Below, one piece after another: positions 26,130 to 34,255 of a DNA stretch of 35,906 nt. The notes under the pieces were generated by a model. That model ran no database searches. It had not been told where the DNA came from and saw only the letters and a list, made by a program, of their open reading frames with translations. The stretch is from Planctomycetota bacterium. Lineage in GTDB: Bacteria > Planctomycetota > Planctomycetia > Gemmatales > Gemmataceae. Position 1 is the stretch's first letter. The number at the start of each line of letters is the position of its first letter. The position numbers and the translations under genes are program-made. The stretch lies in the NCBI GenBank assembly GCA_021325115.1, contig JAJPHU010000077.1:1-35906 (forward strand), written 5' to 3'.

Positions 26130-26158
26130 CTGCCATTGCTCCGCCGCCGACGTAGAAT
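26130..26158 (+). promoter_or_regulatory. Candidate sigma-70 promoter for the HEAT-repeat protein gene
   Basis: CTGCCA (26130-26135) and TAGAAT (26153-26158) are 17 bases apart, matching 4/6 and 5/6 of consensus. They lie about 75 bases upstream of ATG 26232. Confidence 0.4.
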
Positions 26159-26231
26159 GACGACGGTCCGAGAGGCTAATATGTCCTGGCTCTCTGCAAA
26201 GTCTGAACTCTGGGGTAAGGAGTTCCATCCC

Positions 26232-27767
26232 ATGCGCGGCCGCCACCTCTTCGTTGTCCCGATCGTTGCCGGTTTGACACTGATGATACCGCCGCCAACT
26301 TCCGTCGGCGAAACTCCCAATCAAAAACGAATCGACAAGCTCATCGAACAGCTCGGCAGCAGCAATTTCGCCGAGCGTGAAAAAGCGTCCAGGGAGCTGG
26401 CGGCCATCGGTGTACCGGCCCTGGACGCGTTGCGCCAAGCAACCAAAAGCGAGGACGCCGAAGTCCGCAAACGCGCCGAAGAAATACTTCCCAGAATCGA
26501 GAGGCAGGCCGAAAGCATGCGCGTTCTTGCTCCCACGCGCGTTCACCTGATTTACAAAGACACGCCGCTCGGTGAGGCCGTGGCCGACTTCCAGAAGAAA
26601 AGCGGCTACCGCATTCAATTGCACGATCCGGATGGCAAACTCCGGGAACGCAAGCTCACGCTCGATACCGGCGAGACAACGTTTTGGCACGCTTTCGTCT
26701 TGTTCTGCGATAAGGCGGAACTGTCCGAGATGAGCATGGAGGAACTGCTGCGCGTGCCGCAACCGCCTGGCGTTCAAGCTGTCATCCGTCCCGGCCGCAG
26801 CTTCATGCCCGGCAGGAACGGGCAACTCATCCTCAAAGATGGCAAAGCCAAGAAATTGTCCACAGACGACCGTTGTGCTGTCCGCGTTCGTGCTTTGGGC
26901 AAGTCCGACCTGTTCGGCAACGTTCCACAAGGCGAGATCATTTTGGCGCTGGAAGTATCGCTGGAGCCGAAGCTGCAATGGCAAATGTTTCAGTCGATCC
27001 ACGTCGAGAAGGCAGTGGATAATCGGGACCAGAAGCTGACGCAGGTGATTCCTCAGGTGGAAGGGGCGGCTGGGATTGTCGGCGGCAATCTGGCGGGAGG
27101 CGTTGTGATTTTGCAGCAAAGGCAGATGCAGATGCAGATGCAAATGCAGATGATGGTCCGGCAGAAGATGGGATGGAGCGGACTGAGCCAGATTGTGCCC
27201 GTTCAATTCAAGAAGGGGGTCAAGGAGGCCCAAGCGCTCAAGGAGTTGTCCGGCACTCTCACGGTGCAATTACTGACCGCGGCGCAGCCTTTGATAGCGG
27301 CTGATAAGCTGGATAAATCGGCCGGCAAGACTTTCAAGGGCGACAAGGGCGGCTCGATCAAAATTGTGAGCGTCCAAGCAGAAGAGGATCAGACGACGAT
27401 TCAATTAGAGTTCGAGCAGCCGCCGTATGACAAAGTGGCGCCAGTACAATCCCATGTTATCCTGGGCGACGGCATCCGGGACGGTGCCCAGCTTGCCGGA
27501 GTGAAAGCCTCAATCCGTGATGGTTTTATGGAATCGTTCAATGGGTTGAGCGTCCAGGACAACAAAGGCAACGCGCTGCCGATTAAGGTCGCCACTGCGG
27601 CTCCTGTGCAGCGTCAGCCAGGCCCGGGCTTCGGGCCAATCATGAGCTATGTGTTCCTCTGCCGGCATGAAAAAGACAAGGGCCAGCCGGCCAAGGTGGT
27701 TTACCTTGGCCGCAAACGGGCGACGGTCGAGATACCGTTCGTCCTCAAAGACGTGCCGCTGCCGTGA
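26232..27767 (+). CDS. Secreted HEAT-repeat protein of unknown function
   Basis: A 511-residue protein with a signal peptide (LFVVPIVAGLTLMIPPP). A short HEAT-type helical repeat pair follows at about 35-90 (LGSSNFAEREKASRELAAIG, then PALDALRQATKSEDAEVRKR). This pattern of 'LgsddfkvReeA...Lg..a...L..al...d.Ev..rA' is very common in secreted planctomycete proteins. The rest is a beta-rich region with no recognised family. A QMQMQMQMQMM tract near residue 300 comes from CAGATG repeats at about 27121-27150. AAGGAG nine bases before ATG 26232 fixes the start; the frame is open further upstream but without a signal sequence. Function unknown; it is likely periplasmic or on the cell surface. Confidence 0.78.
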   Translation: MRGRHLFVVPIVAGLTLMIPPPTSVGETPNQKRIDKLIEQLGSSNFAEREKASRELAAIGVPALDALRQATKSEDAEVRKRAEEILPRIERQAESMRVLAPTRVHLIYKDTPLGEAVADFQKKSGYRIQLHDPDGKLRERKLTLDTGETTFWHAFVLFCDKAELSEMSMEELLRVPQPPGVQAVIRPGRSFMPGRNGQLILKDGKAKKLSTDDRCAVRVRALGKSDLFGNVPQGEIILALEVSLEPKLQWQMFQSIHVEKAVDNRDQKLTQVIPQVEGAAGIVGGNLAGGVVILQQRQMQMQMQMQMMVRQKMGWSGLSQIVPVQFKKGVKEAQALKELSGTLTVQLLTAAQPLIAADKLDKSAGKTFKGDKGGSIKIVSVQAEEDQTTIQLEFEQPPYDKVAPVQSHVILGDGIRDGAQLAGVKASIRDGFMESFNGLSVQDNKGNALPIKVATAAPVQRQPGPGFGPIMSYVFLCRHEKDKGQPAKVVYLGRKRATVEIPFVLKDVPLP

Positions 27768-27794
27768 GCGACGCGGAGCGGATATTCAAAGACA

Positions 27795-27950
27795 TTAATG
27801 ATATATAAATCTGTTATATCTCTCTCGCACTTTGAGAGGCACGGCGGGATTAGCAGCGAGCTGCAGCAGCATGAAAACCTTCGCAGTGGCGGCTGTCATC
27901 CAGCGGCGGTCGAAAAGGGTCTCGTAGAGGCATAGATTGGTTCGCCTCAT
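27795..27950 (-). CDS. Possible small protein of 51 residues downstream of priA
   Basis: This minus-strand frame starts at ATG 27950, 22 bases after the priA stop, and ends at TAA 27795. The product begins MRRTNLCLYETLFDRRWMTA, continues ATAKVFMLLQLAANPAVPLK and ends VRERYNRFIYH. The composition is like a normal folded protein: a hydrophobic helix, balanced charge, aromatic residues. Position and strand suggest co-transcription with priA. The ribosome binding site is poor. I do not recognise the family. It could also be a remnant of a longer gene. No other gene occupies the 204 bases between the HEAT gene and priA. Confidence 0.4.
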   Translation of the reverse strand: MRRTNLCLYETLFDRRWMTAATAKVFMLLQLAANPAVPLKVRERYNRFIYH

Positions 27951-27971
27951 CTTTCAGCTTCGCAACGCGGA

Positions 27972-30281
27972 TTACAACATATTAAACGGATCAACGTCGA
28001 GGGTGAATTCTACACCGGCCGGCGTTCGCTGGGCGGGCAGCACGGTGCGGAGCAGCTGATGCAGCGTGCCGGAGCTGGGTGATTGCAACTGGAAGTGAAA
28101 GCGATAATAGCCCTTCAAGCGAAACACAGGCGCCTCGGCCGGCCCCAGCACACGTACCTCCGGCGGAGACTGCATGGCTATCGTTTGCAGGGTGCGCTGG
28201 AAGGCATCGGCGAGCTGATCGGCGAAGGCGGATGCCGCTTGTTGATCGCGGCTGCGAACGATGATGCGGGCCAAACGCTGATAGGGTGGATAATTATGGT
28301 GGCGGCGATGGGCCATCTCTGTGGCCACGAAGCCGGCATAATCGTGCGTCGCCGCCAAGGCAATGCAGGGATGGTCCGGCGTGAACGTCTGCACCAGCAC
28401 ACGGCCGCTCTGTGATCCGCGGCCGGCTCGGCCTGCCACCTGGGACAGCAATTGAAACGTTCGCTCCGCCGAGCGGAAGTCCGGCACGTGCAGTCCCACA
28501 TCGGCGTTGACCACACCTACCAGCGTCACGTTCGGAAAATCTAGCCCCTTGGCGATCATCTGTGTACCGAGCAGGATGTGGATCAGTCCCTTGCGGAAAG
28601 CGGCCAAGACGCGGGCATGACTGCCGGGCTTGCGCATCGAATCGCTATCCATGCGGCGGACGACATAGCGCGGGAAGCGCTCCTCGATCTCGATCTGCAA
28701 TTTCTCCGTGCCGAGTCCCTGATAGCGCACCGCCGCTTTGCCGCACAGTGGACAGTTGCGTTGCGGCTCTTGCTCGAAGCCGCAGTAATGGCAGAGCATG
28801 ATGTCGCGCTCTTTGTGATAGGTCAGAGCCAGGTCGCAGAAGCGGCAGGTTTCGACGTGGCCGCACGAGGGGCAATGCACGTGTGTCGAGAAACCGCGGC
28901 GATTGAGGAGCAGCATCACTTGACCGCCGTCCTTGAGGGCCGAGCGCATGGCCTGTTCGAGCGCATCGCTGAGGGCTGAGGGACGACCGCGCTTGGGCGG
29001 CTGATGGCGCAAATCGATGATTCCCACCTCCGGCAGCGGCCGGTCCAGCACGCGTTGGGGTAAGCTCAACAGGGTATATTGGCCGCGCTGGGCGTTGTGC
29101 CAACTCTCCAGCGACGGCGTCGCCGAGCCGAGAATGATCGGGATATTCTCCAGCCGCGCCCGCATGACGGCCACGTCGCGGCCGTGGTAGCGTGGCGTGG
29201 ATTCTTGTTTGAAGGTATTCTCATGCTCTTCGTCGATGACGATGAGTCCGAGCCGCTTGGCCGGGGCGAAGACGGCGCTGCGGGCGCCGACGATGACTTG
29301 CGCTTGCCCCGCTGCCACACGTCGCCAATGTCCGCCGCGCTCGGCGGGGCCGAGATGACTGTGCAGCACGGCCACTTCGGTGCAGCGGCTGCGGAAACGC
29401 TGAATCGTCTGCGGCGTCAGACTGATTTCCGGCACCAGCACCAGCGCTTCTTTGCCTTGGGCAATCACCTCTTCGATGGCACGCAAGTAGATCTCCGTCT
29501 TGCCGCTGCCGGTGACGCCGTGCAGCAAAAACGCATGAAAACCGCCTTGCTTCAAGGCTGGCTCCAGTTGGCTCCATACGCTCAGCTGATCCTCGTTAAG
29601 TGTAATCGGTCCTGCCGGCTCGATCTCCTCATGTGTGCTGTCGGTGAAGCGATCAACGCGCCGGGCCACGCGCTGGGCCAAGCCCTTAAGGAGGAGCGCT
29701 TCGATCGGTCCAGCCCCACACTTGGCCTGTCGCATCAACTGCCGTTGCTCGATCGGTTTGCCTGCCTTCCGCAATAGCTCCAGTACCGCTGCTTGTTTTG
29801 GTGGGATTCGGGGGCCTGATGGCTCTCCGGCCGGCAATTCCTTCAACCCCACTTCGGGCACCGCCTCGATAAACGTGAGGGTACGTGTACCGGCCCGATC
29901 GCGTGCGCCGGCCGGCACTACGGCGTTGAGTACTTGCCCCCAGCCGCACAGATAATAATCCGCCATCCACCGCGTCAACCGCAACAGGTTCTCGGTCAGC
30001 AACGGCTCATCATCCAGGACACCGACCAGTTCTTTGACCGGCCGTTCTGGCGGTGTTTCACTGAGACGCACGCAGTAGCCCACCGTCGCCTTATCGCCGC
30101 GGCCAAACGGAGCGCGAACGCGCTTGCCAACGGCGATATGCTCGCGCAGCTCTGCACCGACAGCATAAGTGAAGGCGTGATCGAGCGGTCGATCGAACAC
30201 AACATCCGCGAACAGATTGGCTGTCTGTTTCGTGGTTGCCGCTTCGGGAGTAAATAGCTCGCGTTGCGTGCTCTGCATCAT
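27972..30281 (-). CDS. priA: Primosomal protein N' (replication restart helicase PriA)
   Basis: A 769-residue superfamily-2 helicase that reloads the replisome at stalled forks. An N-terminal 3'-DNA-binding domain (about 22-120, FADVVFDRPLDHAFTYAV) precedes the helicase core. Walker A is GVTGSGKT (residues 255-262) and Walker B is DEEH (350-353). The cysteine-rich zinc module includes CPSCGHVETCRFCDLALTYH, then LCHYCG and CPLCG, eight Cys in all. Later motifs are LGTQMIAKGLDFPNVTLVG and SQVAGRAGRG. Two consecutive ATG codons (30281, 30278) follow GGGAG. Planctomycetes use PriA without PriB or PriC as far as known. The length is normal for the family (about 730-820). Confidence 0.96.
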   Translation of the reverse strand: MMQSTQRELFTPEAATTKQTANLFADVVFDRPLDHAFTYAVGAELREHIAVGKRVRAPFGRGDKATVGYCVRLSETPPERPVKELVGVLDDEPLLTENLLRLTRWMADYYLCGWGQVLNAVVPAGARDRAGTRTLTFIEAVPEVGLKELPAGEPSGPRIPPKQAAVLELLRKAGKPIEQRQLMRQAKCGAGPIEALLLKGLAQRVARRVDRFTDSTHEEIEPAGPITLNEDQLSVWSQLEPALKQGGFHAFLLHGVTGSGKTEIYLRAIEEVIAQGKEALVLVPEISLTPQTIQRFRSRCTEVAVLHSHLGPAERGGHWRRVAAGQAQVIVGARSAVFAPAKRLGLIVIDEEHENTFKQESTPRYHGRDVAVMRARLENIPIILGSATPSLESWHNAQRGQYTLLSLPQRVLDRPLPEVGIIDLRHQPPKRGRPSALSDALEQAMRSALKDGGQVMLLLNRRGFSTHVHCPSCGHVETCRFCDLALTYHKERDIMLCHYCGFEQEPQRNCPLCGKAAVRYQGLGTEKLQIEIEERFPRYVVRRMDSDSMRKPGSHARVLAAFRKGLIHILLGTQMIAKGLDFPNVTLVGVVNADVGLHVPDFRSAERTFQLLSQVAGRAGRGSQSGRVLVQTFTPDHPCIALAATHDYAGFVATEMAHRRHHNYPPYQRLARIIVRSRDQQAASAFADQLADAFQRTLQTIAMQSPPEVRVLGPAEAPVFRLKGYYRFHFQLQSPSSGTLHQLLRTVLPAQRTPAGVEFTLDVDPFNML

Positions 30282-30547
30282 GGGCGGCTCCCGGACGTAT
30301 ATCCCTCCGAGTTACTGTTCACACATTCAGTTTACCTCACCGACGCCAGCGCCGCGAGGTCCGTAGGCTGCAGATAAGGGTACATTGGCCCTTACGATTC
30401 CGTAAATCCAAACAGAAGAATGTCAAACAGTGTCCCTACGCTATTTTGCGCTAGCCAGCGCAGCGATTTCGGCTACAATTTCTTTCTAGAGATAATGAGA
30501 CTTTTCGCCCTTCGCCCTTACTTCCTTTTCGAGGAAAGGAGTCCTCC
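30282..30547. other. Divergent intergenic region between priA and the amidotransferase-like gene
   Basis: This 266-base gap must contain promoters for both flanking genes. A TACAAT at 30474-30479 looks like a -10 box for the plus-strand gene, but no matching -35 is seen. Short stem-loops (TAAGGG/CCCTTA near 30378, GCGCT/AGCGC near 30449) are present without clear function. Confidence 0.3.
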
Positions 30548-31261
30548 ATGTCAAGTCGCGCTCCGTCTATTCGCATTGGGATCTATGGCCAAGATACGGT
30601 GTGCGGCAACGAGCGGCACGGTTGCGGGCTTTGGCAGGCCGGTATTGCCGCTTGCCTTAGCGCCGCCGAAGCCGAGCCGGTGCCGATCCTCGCCATCGGC
30701 GACCATTCCTGGGATGAGGTCTTCGATGGCCTGCACGGCGTGGTCCTCTCCGGCCATGACAACGACGGCAAACGACCCACTGCTGAAGCCGAGGAGTTGT
30801 GCCTGTGGTGCAATAATCGCCGCTTCCCTCTCCTGGGCATCGATCACGGACTGCACCTGCTCAACACCGCGCACGGCGGCACCGTCTATCTCGATTTGCC
30901 GCACGATCTCCCGGAAGCGTTGCAACACCGCCATCCACCCGAGCGCGGCCTGCGCCACGCCATCAACGTCATCCCCGGCACGGTCCTGGCCGAGCTTTAC
31001 GGCGAGGGCGAAGTGGTAGTCAATAGCGAGCATCGCCGAGCTGTGCAGCGCGTGGCCCGCGGTTTTCGCCTGTGTGCCCAGGCCCTGGATGGCGTTATCG
31101 AAGCCATCGAGGCCGACACCGACGATTGGTTCGCCCTAGGCGTGCAGTGGCATCCCGCTTCAGCCACTGCCTCCGGCCTGGACATCCAACTGTTCCGCGG
31201 TTTGGTCAATGCCTGCCGTAAACGTTGGGCCAAAGCGCTGGCGGTCTGTAGCGCTGCCTAA
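30548..31261 (+). CDS. Class I glutamine amidotransferase-like protein (peptidase C26 fold) lacking the catalytic Cys
   Basis: A 237-residue protein of the gamma-glutamyl-GABA hydrolase (PuuD)/class I amidotransferase fold. Recognisable parts are VVLSGHDND (oxyanion-side loop), LLGIDHGLHLLNTAHGGTVY (nucleophile elbow), VVVNSEHRRAVQRVA and ALGVQWHPAS. In active enzymes the elbow is G-x-C-x-G-x-Q and the last motif is WHPE. Here Asp99 replaces the Cys nucleophile and Ala204 replaces the catalytic Glu, while His202 remains. It should not hydrolyse glutamine by the usual mechanism and may be a binding protein or have new chemistry. A strong ribosome binding site (AAAGGAG) precedes ATG 30548, and the frame is intact, arguing against decay. 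Confidence 0.85.
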   Translation: MSSRAPSIRIGIYGQDTVCGNERHGCGLWQAGIAACLSAAEAEPVPILAIGDHSWDEVFDGLHGVVLSGHDNDGKRPTAEAEELCLWCNNRRFPLLGIDHGLHLLNTAHGGTVYLDLPHDLPEALQHRHPPERGLRHAINVIPGTVLAELYGEGEVVVNSEHRRAVQRVARGFRLCAQALDGVIEAIEADTDDWFALGVQWHPASATASGLDIQLFRGLVNACRKRWAKALAVCSAA

Positions 31262-31275
31262 GGTCTTCTGCTCCG

Positions 31276-31309
31276 CCGTGAGCCGTTGGCGCACGCCAAT
31301 GGCTCACGG
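31276..31309. repeat. Hairpin repeat (CCGTGAGCC type)
   Basis: Two 16-base arms, 31276-31291 and 31294-31309, match at 15 positions in inverted orientation with a two-base spacer (CA). It starts 14 bases after the stop of the amidotransferase-like gene. No U-tract follows, so it could be a 3' stem-loop or a mobile palindrome. Confidence 0.75.
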
Positions 31310-31385
31310 TGAGCCGAGACCGATTTTGGGATACAATAACCCAACGGCAATCGATTCGCCCTTTCCTCCCAGGAGCATCGCATCC

Positions 31386-32690
31386 ATGTGCCGCGCTACC
31401 CTCTCGGCTGCTGTGGGGTTGTTGATTCTGTCTGCAGTCTTCACGCCAGCAAGGTCCTTTATGGCTCCACTGCACTTCCCCGAACCGGACAAGCTGCCGT
31501 CGCATCCCGAACTGCCCGATCCGCTCGTAATGTTGAACGGTGAGCGCGTCACGAGCAAACAGCAGTGGATCGACCAGCGTCGTCCCGAACTCAAGGCGTT
31601 GTTTCAGTATTACATGTACGGCTATCTGCCGCCGCCTGCCCCAATCACAGCCAAAATCGAACATGAGGACACCAAGGCATTTAGCGGCAAGGCGACCCTA
31701 CGCGAGGTGGCGATCTCCGTCGGCCCCTCAGACGTGCCGCCGATTCATTTGCTCTTGGTGATTCCCAATCAGCGCAAGGGACCAGTCCCGGTCTTCGTCG
31801 GCCTCAATTTCTGCGGCAATCATGCCCTCGTAAAGGATCGCGGTATACGGTTGCCGACGGTGTGGATGTATCCTCAGTTACCCGGTGTCAAGGGCCATCG
31901 TGCCACCGAGGCCGGACGCGGCAAGCAGAGCGATGTGTGGGCGCTGGAGCAGTCGATCGATCGCGGGTATGCCGTGGCCACATGCTACAATGGGGATATT
32001 GATCCGGACCAGAAAGACGTGCGCGAGGGCATTCAGCCGTATCTGCGCAAAAGGGCGGGTAAGCATGGCCCCCACGATTGGGGCACCATCGCCGCCTGGG
32101 CCTGGGGAGTGCATCGCGTCGTCGATTACATCTCCACTCACAAGGATCTCGATAAAAATCGCATTGCCGTAGTGGGGCATTCGCGGCTGGGCAAGACGGC
32201 GCTCTTGGCAGCGGCGCTGGATGAACGCATCGCCCTGGCCATTCCGCATCAAGCCGGCTGCGGCGGCACCTCGCCCGACCGCAACGACAACCCCAAGGCC
32301 GAAACCGTCCAGCGCATCAACACCAGCTTCCCCCATTGGTTCAATGACACGTTCAAACAATTCAACAACGACACCGACAAGCTGCCCTTCGATCAACATT
32401 GCCTGATCGCCCTGATGGCGCCGCGGCCGGTGCTCTTAAGCAACGCCGTCGAGGATGAGTGGGCCAATCCTCGCGGCCAGTTTCGCATGTTGCAAGCAGC
32501 CGACCCGGTTTATCGCTTTCTCGGCGCCAGCGGCCTGGAAGCCAAGCGTATGCCGCCGCCAGGCAAGTTGATCGATAGCACGCTCGGCTATTACCTTCGG
32601 CCTGGCAAACACTCGATGACGAAAGAAGATTGGAAGATTTTCCTCGATTTCGCCGACAAACATTTCGGTAAACTCGCCGTCAATCCATAA
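31386..32690 (+). CDS. Secreted glucuronoyl (CE15-type) esterase
   Basis: A 434-residue alpha/beta-hydrolase with a signal peptide (LSAAVGLLILSAVFTPARS). The nucleophile elbow GHSRLGK puts Ser266 in the G-x-S-R-x-G-K form typical of carbohydrate esterase family 15. Other supporting blocks are HQAGCGGTSPDRN and a C-terminal GKHSMTKEDW with the likely catalytic His409. CE15 enzymes cleave ester bonds between lignin alcohols and glucuronoyl groups of xylan, so the protein may help degrade plant polysaccharides; bacterial members vary in substrate. ATG 31386 has AGGAG about ten bases upstream and gives a clean signal peptide. No other carbohydrate-active gene is adjacent. Confidence 0.85.
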   Translation: MCRATLSAAVGLLILSAVFTPARSFMAPLHFPEPDKLPSHPELPDPLVMLNGERVTSKQQWIDQRRPELKALFQYYMYGYLPPPAPITAKIEHEDTKAFSGKATLREVAISVGPSDVPPIHLLLVIPNQRKGPVPVFVGLNFCGNHALVKDRGIRLPTVWMYPQLPGVKGHRATEAGRGKQSDVWALEQSIDRGYAVATCYNGDIDPDQKDVREGIQPYLRKRAGKHGPHDWGTIAAWAWGVHRVVDYISTHKDLDKNRIAVVGHSRLGKTALLAAALDERIALAIPHQAGCGGTSPDRNDNPKAETVQRINTSFPHWFNDTFKQFNNDTDKLPFDQHCLIALMAPRPVLLSNAVEDEWANPRGQFRMLQAADPVYRFLGASGLEAKRMPPPGKLIDSTLGYYLRPGKHSMTKEDWKIFLDFADKHFGKLAVNP

Positions 32691-32691
32691 T

Positions 32692-32743
32692 CCGCGCCGG
32701 AAGCGTAGGTGAAGGCTTCTCTTCGCTTACGCTTCCGACGCGG
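32692..32743. repeat. Hairpin repeat (CGGAAGCGTA type)
   Basis: Arms at 32692-32714 and 32721-32743 match at 20 of 23 positions in inverted orientation with a six-base loop. It fills the gap between the esterase stop and the ribosome binding site of the next gene. Repeats with a GGAAGCGTAAGCGA core are abundant in Gemmata-type genomes, from memory. Confidence 0.75.
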
Positions 32744-32756
32744 AAAGGTTGTGTTC

Positions 32757-33809
32757 ATGGCTACACTTACTCTGCTACGCCAAGGCAATCCCTTGGCAGA
32801 TCCCCGAAATCAACTTCGCGTGCTGGCGATGGCGAGCCAGTATAAGCCCTTTGGTACAGCCCTCGCCGAAAGCGGTTATTTCCCTCTGCGAGCCGCCAGC
32901 ATCCAGGTATTGCAAGTAAATGTGGGGAAGTTATGTAACCAGACCTGCCGCCATTGCCATGTGGACGCCGGGCCGGATCGCCGCGAAGTGATGAGTCGGC
33001 AGACGATGCAGGATTGCCTCGACGTGCTGGCTCAAACGGGCATTCCCACACTCGACATCACTGGCGGGGCGCCGGAGATGAATCCTCATTTCCGTTGGTT
33101 CGTCGGCGCGGCACGGCGTCTGGGTTGCCATGTGATCGATCGCTGCAACCTAACCATCCTCTTGGCCCCCGGCTATCAGGATTTGTCGATGTTTCTGGCC
33201 GAGCAGCGTGTCGAGGTGGTCGCCTCGCTACCCTGCTACGTGCCGGAAAACACCGATGCTCAGCGAGGCGACGGCGTGTTCGATCGATCGATCGCCGCCT
33301 TGCAGCAGTTGAACGCCGTCGGCTACGGACAGCCAGACAGCGGCCTCCTTTTGACCTTGGTACACAATCCGGCCGGCCCTTCCTTGCCGCCGCCCCAGGC
33401 CGAGTTGGAGACCGCCTACCGCCGGGAACTCCGAGTCAGATACGGAGTGGTATTCAACCGACTGTATACGATCACCAACATGCCGATTAGCCGCTTTCTG
33501 GATGACCTGCTCCAAAGCGGTAAATACGATCTTTATATGCGCAAATTAATCGACTCGTATAATCCCGCCGCTGTGGCCGGCCTGATGTGCCGAACGACTC
33601 TTTCGGTCGGCTGGGATGGTCGGCTGTACGATTGCGACTTCAATCAGATGTTGGAGTTGCCTTTGGCGCGCGGCCTGCCCCAGCACATCCGCGCTTTCGA
33701 TGTTCGACTGTTGGAACAGCGTACCATCGCGACTGGACAACATTGTTACGGCTGCACCGCGGGTTGCGGCTCGGGATGCCAAGGGGCCATCGTGAGCCAT
33801 CGGAAGTAG
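32757..33809 (+). CDS. ArsS-like radical SAM protein (arsenosugar biosynthesis family)
   Basis: A 350-residue radical SAM enzyme. The iron-sulfur cluster motif is VNVGKLCNQTCRHCHVDAGP with Cys60, Cys64 and Cys67 (CxxxCxxC). DITGGAPEMNPHFRWFV follows, then ASLPCYVPENTD and NPAGPSLPPPQAELE. A C-terminal domain has LSVGWDGRLYDCDFNQMLELPL and a Cys-rich end HCYGCTAGCGSGCQGA. This matches the 'radical SAM/Cys-rich or selenoprotein' group (ArsS), in which the terminal motif can hold selenocysteine; here every position is Cys. The family's proposed role is forming the C-As bond of arsenosugars. No arsM or other ars genes are near. ATG 32757 follows GGAAAGG; the longer frame runs into the hairpin repeat. 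Confidence 0.85.
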   Translation: MATLTLLRQGNPLADPRNQLRVLAMASQYKPFGTALAESGYFPLRAASIQVLQVNVGKLCNQTCRHCHVDAGPDRREVMSRQTMQDCLDVLAQTGIPTLDITGGAPEMNPHFRWFVGAARRLGCHVIDRCNLTILLAPGYQDLSMFLAEQRVEVVASLPCYVPENTDAQRGDGVFDRSIAALQQLNAVGYGQPDSGLLLTLVHNPAGPSLPPPQAELETAYRRELRVRYGVVFNRLYTITNMPISRFLDDLLQSGKYDLYMRKLIDSYNPAAVAGLMCRTTLSVGWDGRLYDCDFNQMLELPLARGLPQHIRAFDVRLLEQRTIATGQHCYGCTAGCGSGCQGAIVSHRK

Positions 33810-33871
33810 CTTACTCGTCCGAACCGAGAAAAGAACGGAAGCTGTCAGAGGGCGATCAGCCGTCCGACAAG

Positions 33872-33943
33872 AGGCCCCTCCCGGATTCGAACCGGGGTAT
33901 GACTGATTTGCAATCAGTTGCCTTACCACTTGGCGAAGGGGCC
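33872..33943 (-). tRNA. tRNA-Cys (GCA)
   Basis: The 72-base minus-strand sequence folds as a complete cloverleaf: acceptor GGCCCCT/AGGGGCC, D arm GCC...GGC with AAGTGGTAA loop, anticodon stem ACTGA/TCAGT around loop TTGCAAA (anticodon GCA), and T arm CCCGG-TTCGAAT-CCGGG. The discriminator base is U, as expected for tRNA-Cys. The 3' CCA is not encoded. Confidence 0.96.
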
Positions 33944-34005
33944 GAGAATCATCAAGCACATATTAGCGAGCACTCGCGACGGGGTCAATCGCTGTTGAGG
34001 GGTGC

Positions 34006-34255
34006 CCCAGGGCCGTTTGCGGTTTCAACTTGGTTAGAGTTACCGAACAAAACCTCTTCCCCCTCGTGGGGGAGGGCTGGGGTGGGGGGCAGGACAATGG
34101 AGCCAAGGAGTGGTGTCCTCCCCACCCGAACCCTCCCCCACAAGGGGGGAGGGAAAAGTCCGCTAGCTCTTAAGTTGGGTACCCTTCCAGTGACCGTCGT
34201 TTTTGAACTTACCGCGAATCGACTTAACCAGTGTGAAGCAGCAAACGGCCCTGGG
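34006..34255. mobile_element. 250-bp MITE-like element with nested inverted repeats
   Basis: The ends are inverted repeats. The left starts CCCAGGGCCGTTTGC at 34006 and the right end is its exact reverse complement finishing at 34255; the match continues to about 31 bases at 26 identities. Inside is a second G/C-rich inverted repeat (about 34055-34095 against 34114-34156) built on TGTGGGGGAGGG/CCCTCCCCCACA-like blocks. The whole could fold into one long hairpin. It encodes nothing convincing. Imperfect 10-base flanks (TGAGGGGTGC at 33996 and TGGAGGATGC at 34256, 7/10 identical) might be an old target duplication. It lies 62 bases beyond the 5' end of tRNA-Cys. Confidence 0.7.

Noticed and set aside
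27121..27152. CAGATG repeats that could be a variable microsatellite
   Set aside because: The six-base unit keeps the frame, so it only changes a Gln/Met run inside the HEAT-repeat protein; not evidence of switching.
34055..34156. Repeated G/C blocks as a CRISPR array
   Set aside because: There are only two blocks, in inverted not direct orientation, with no regular spacers.
33872..34255. tRNA-Cys as an integration site of a genomic island
   Set aside because: No integrase gene and no direct repeat of the tRNA 3' end was seen in the window; the MITE is on the 5' side of the tRNA.
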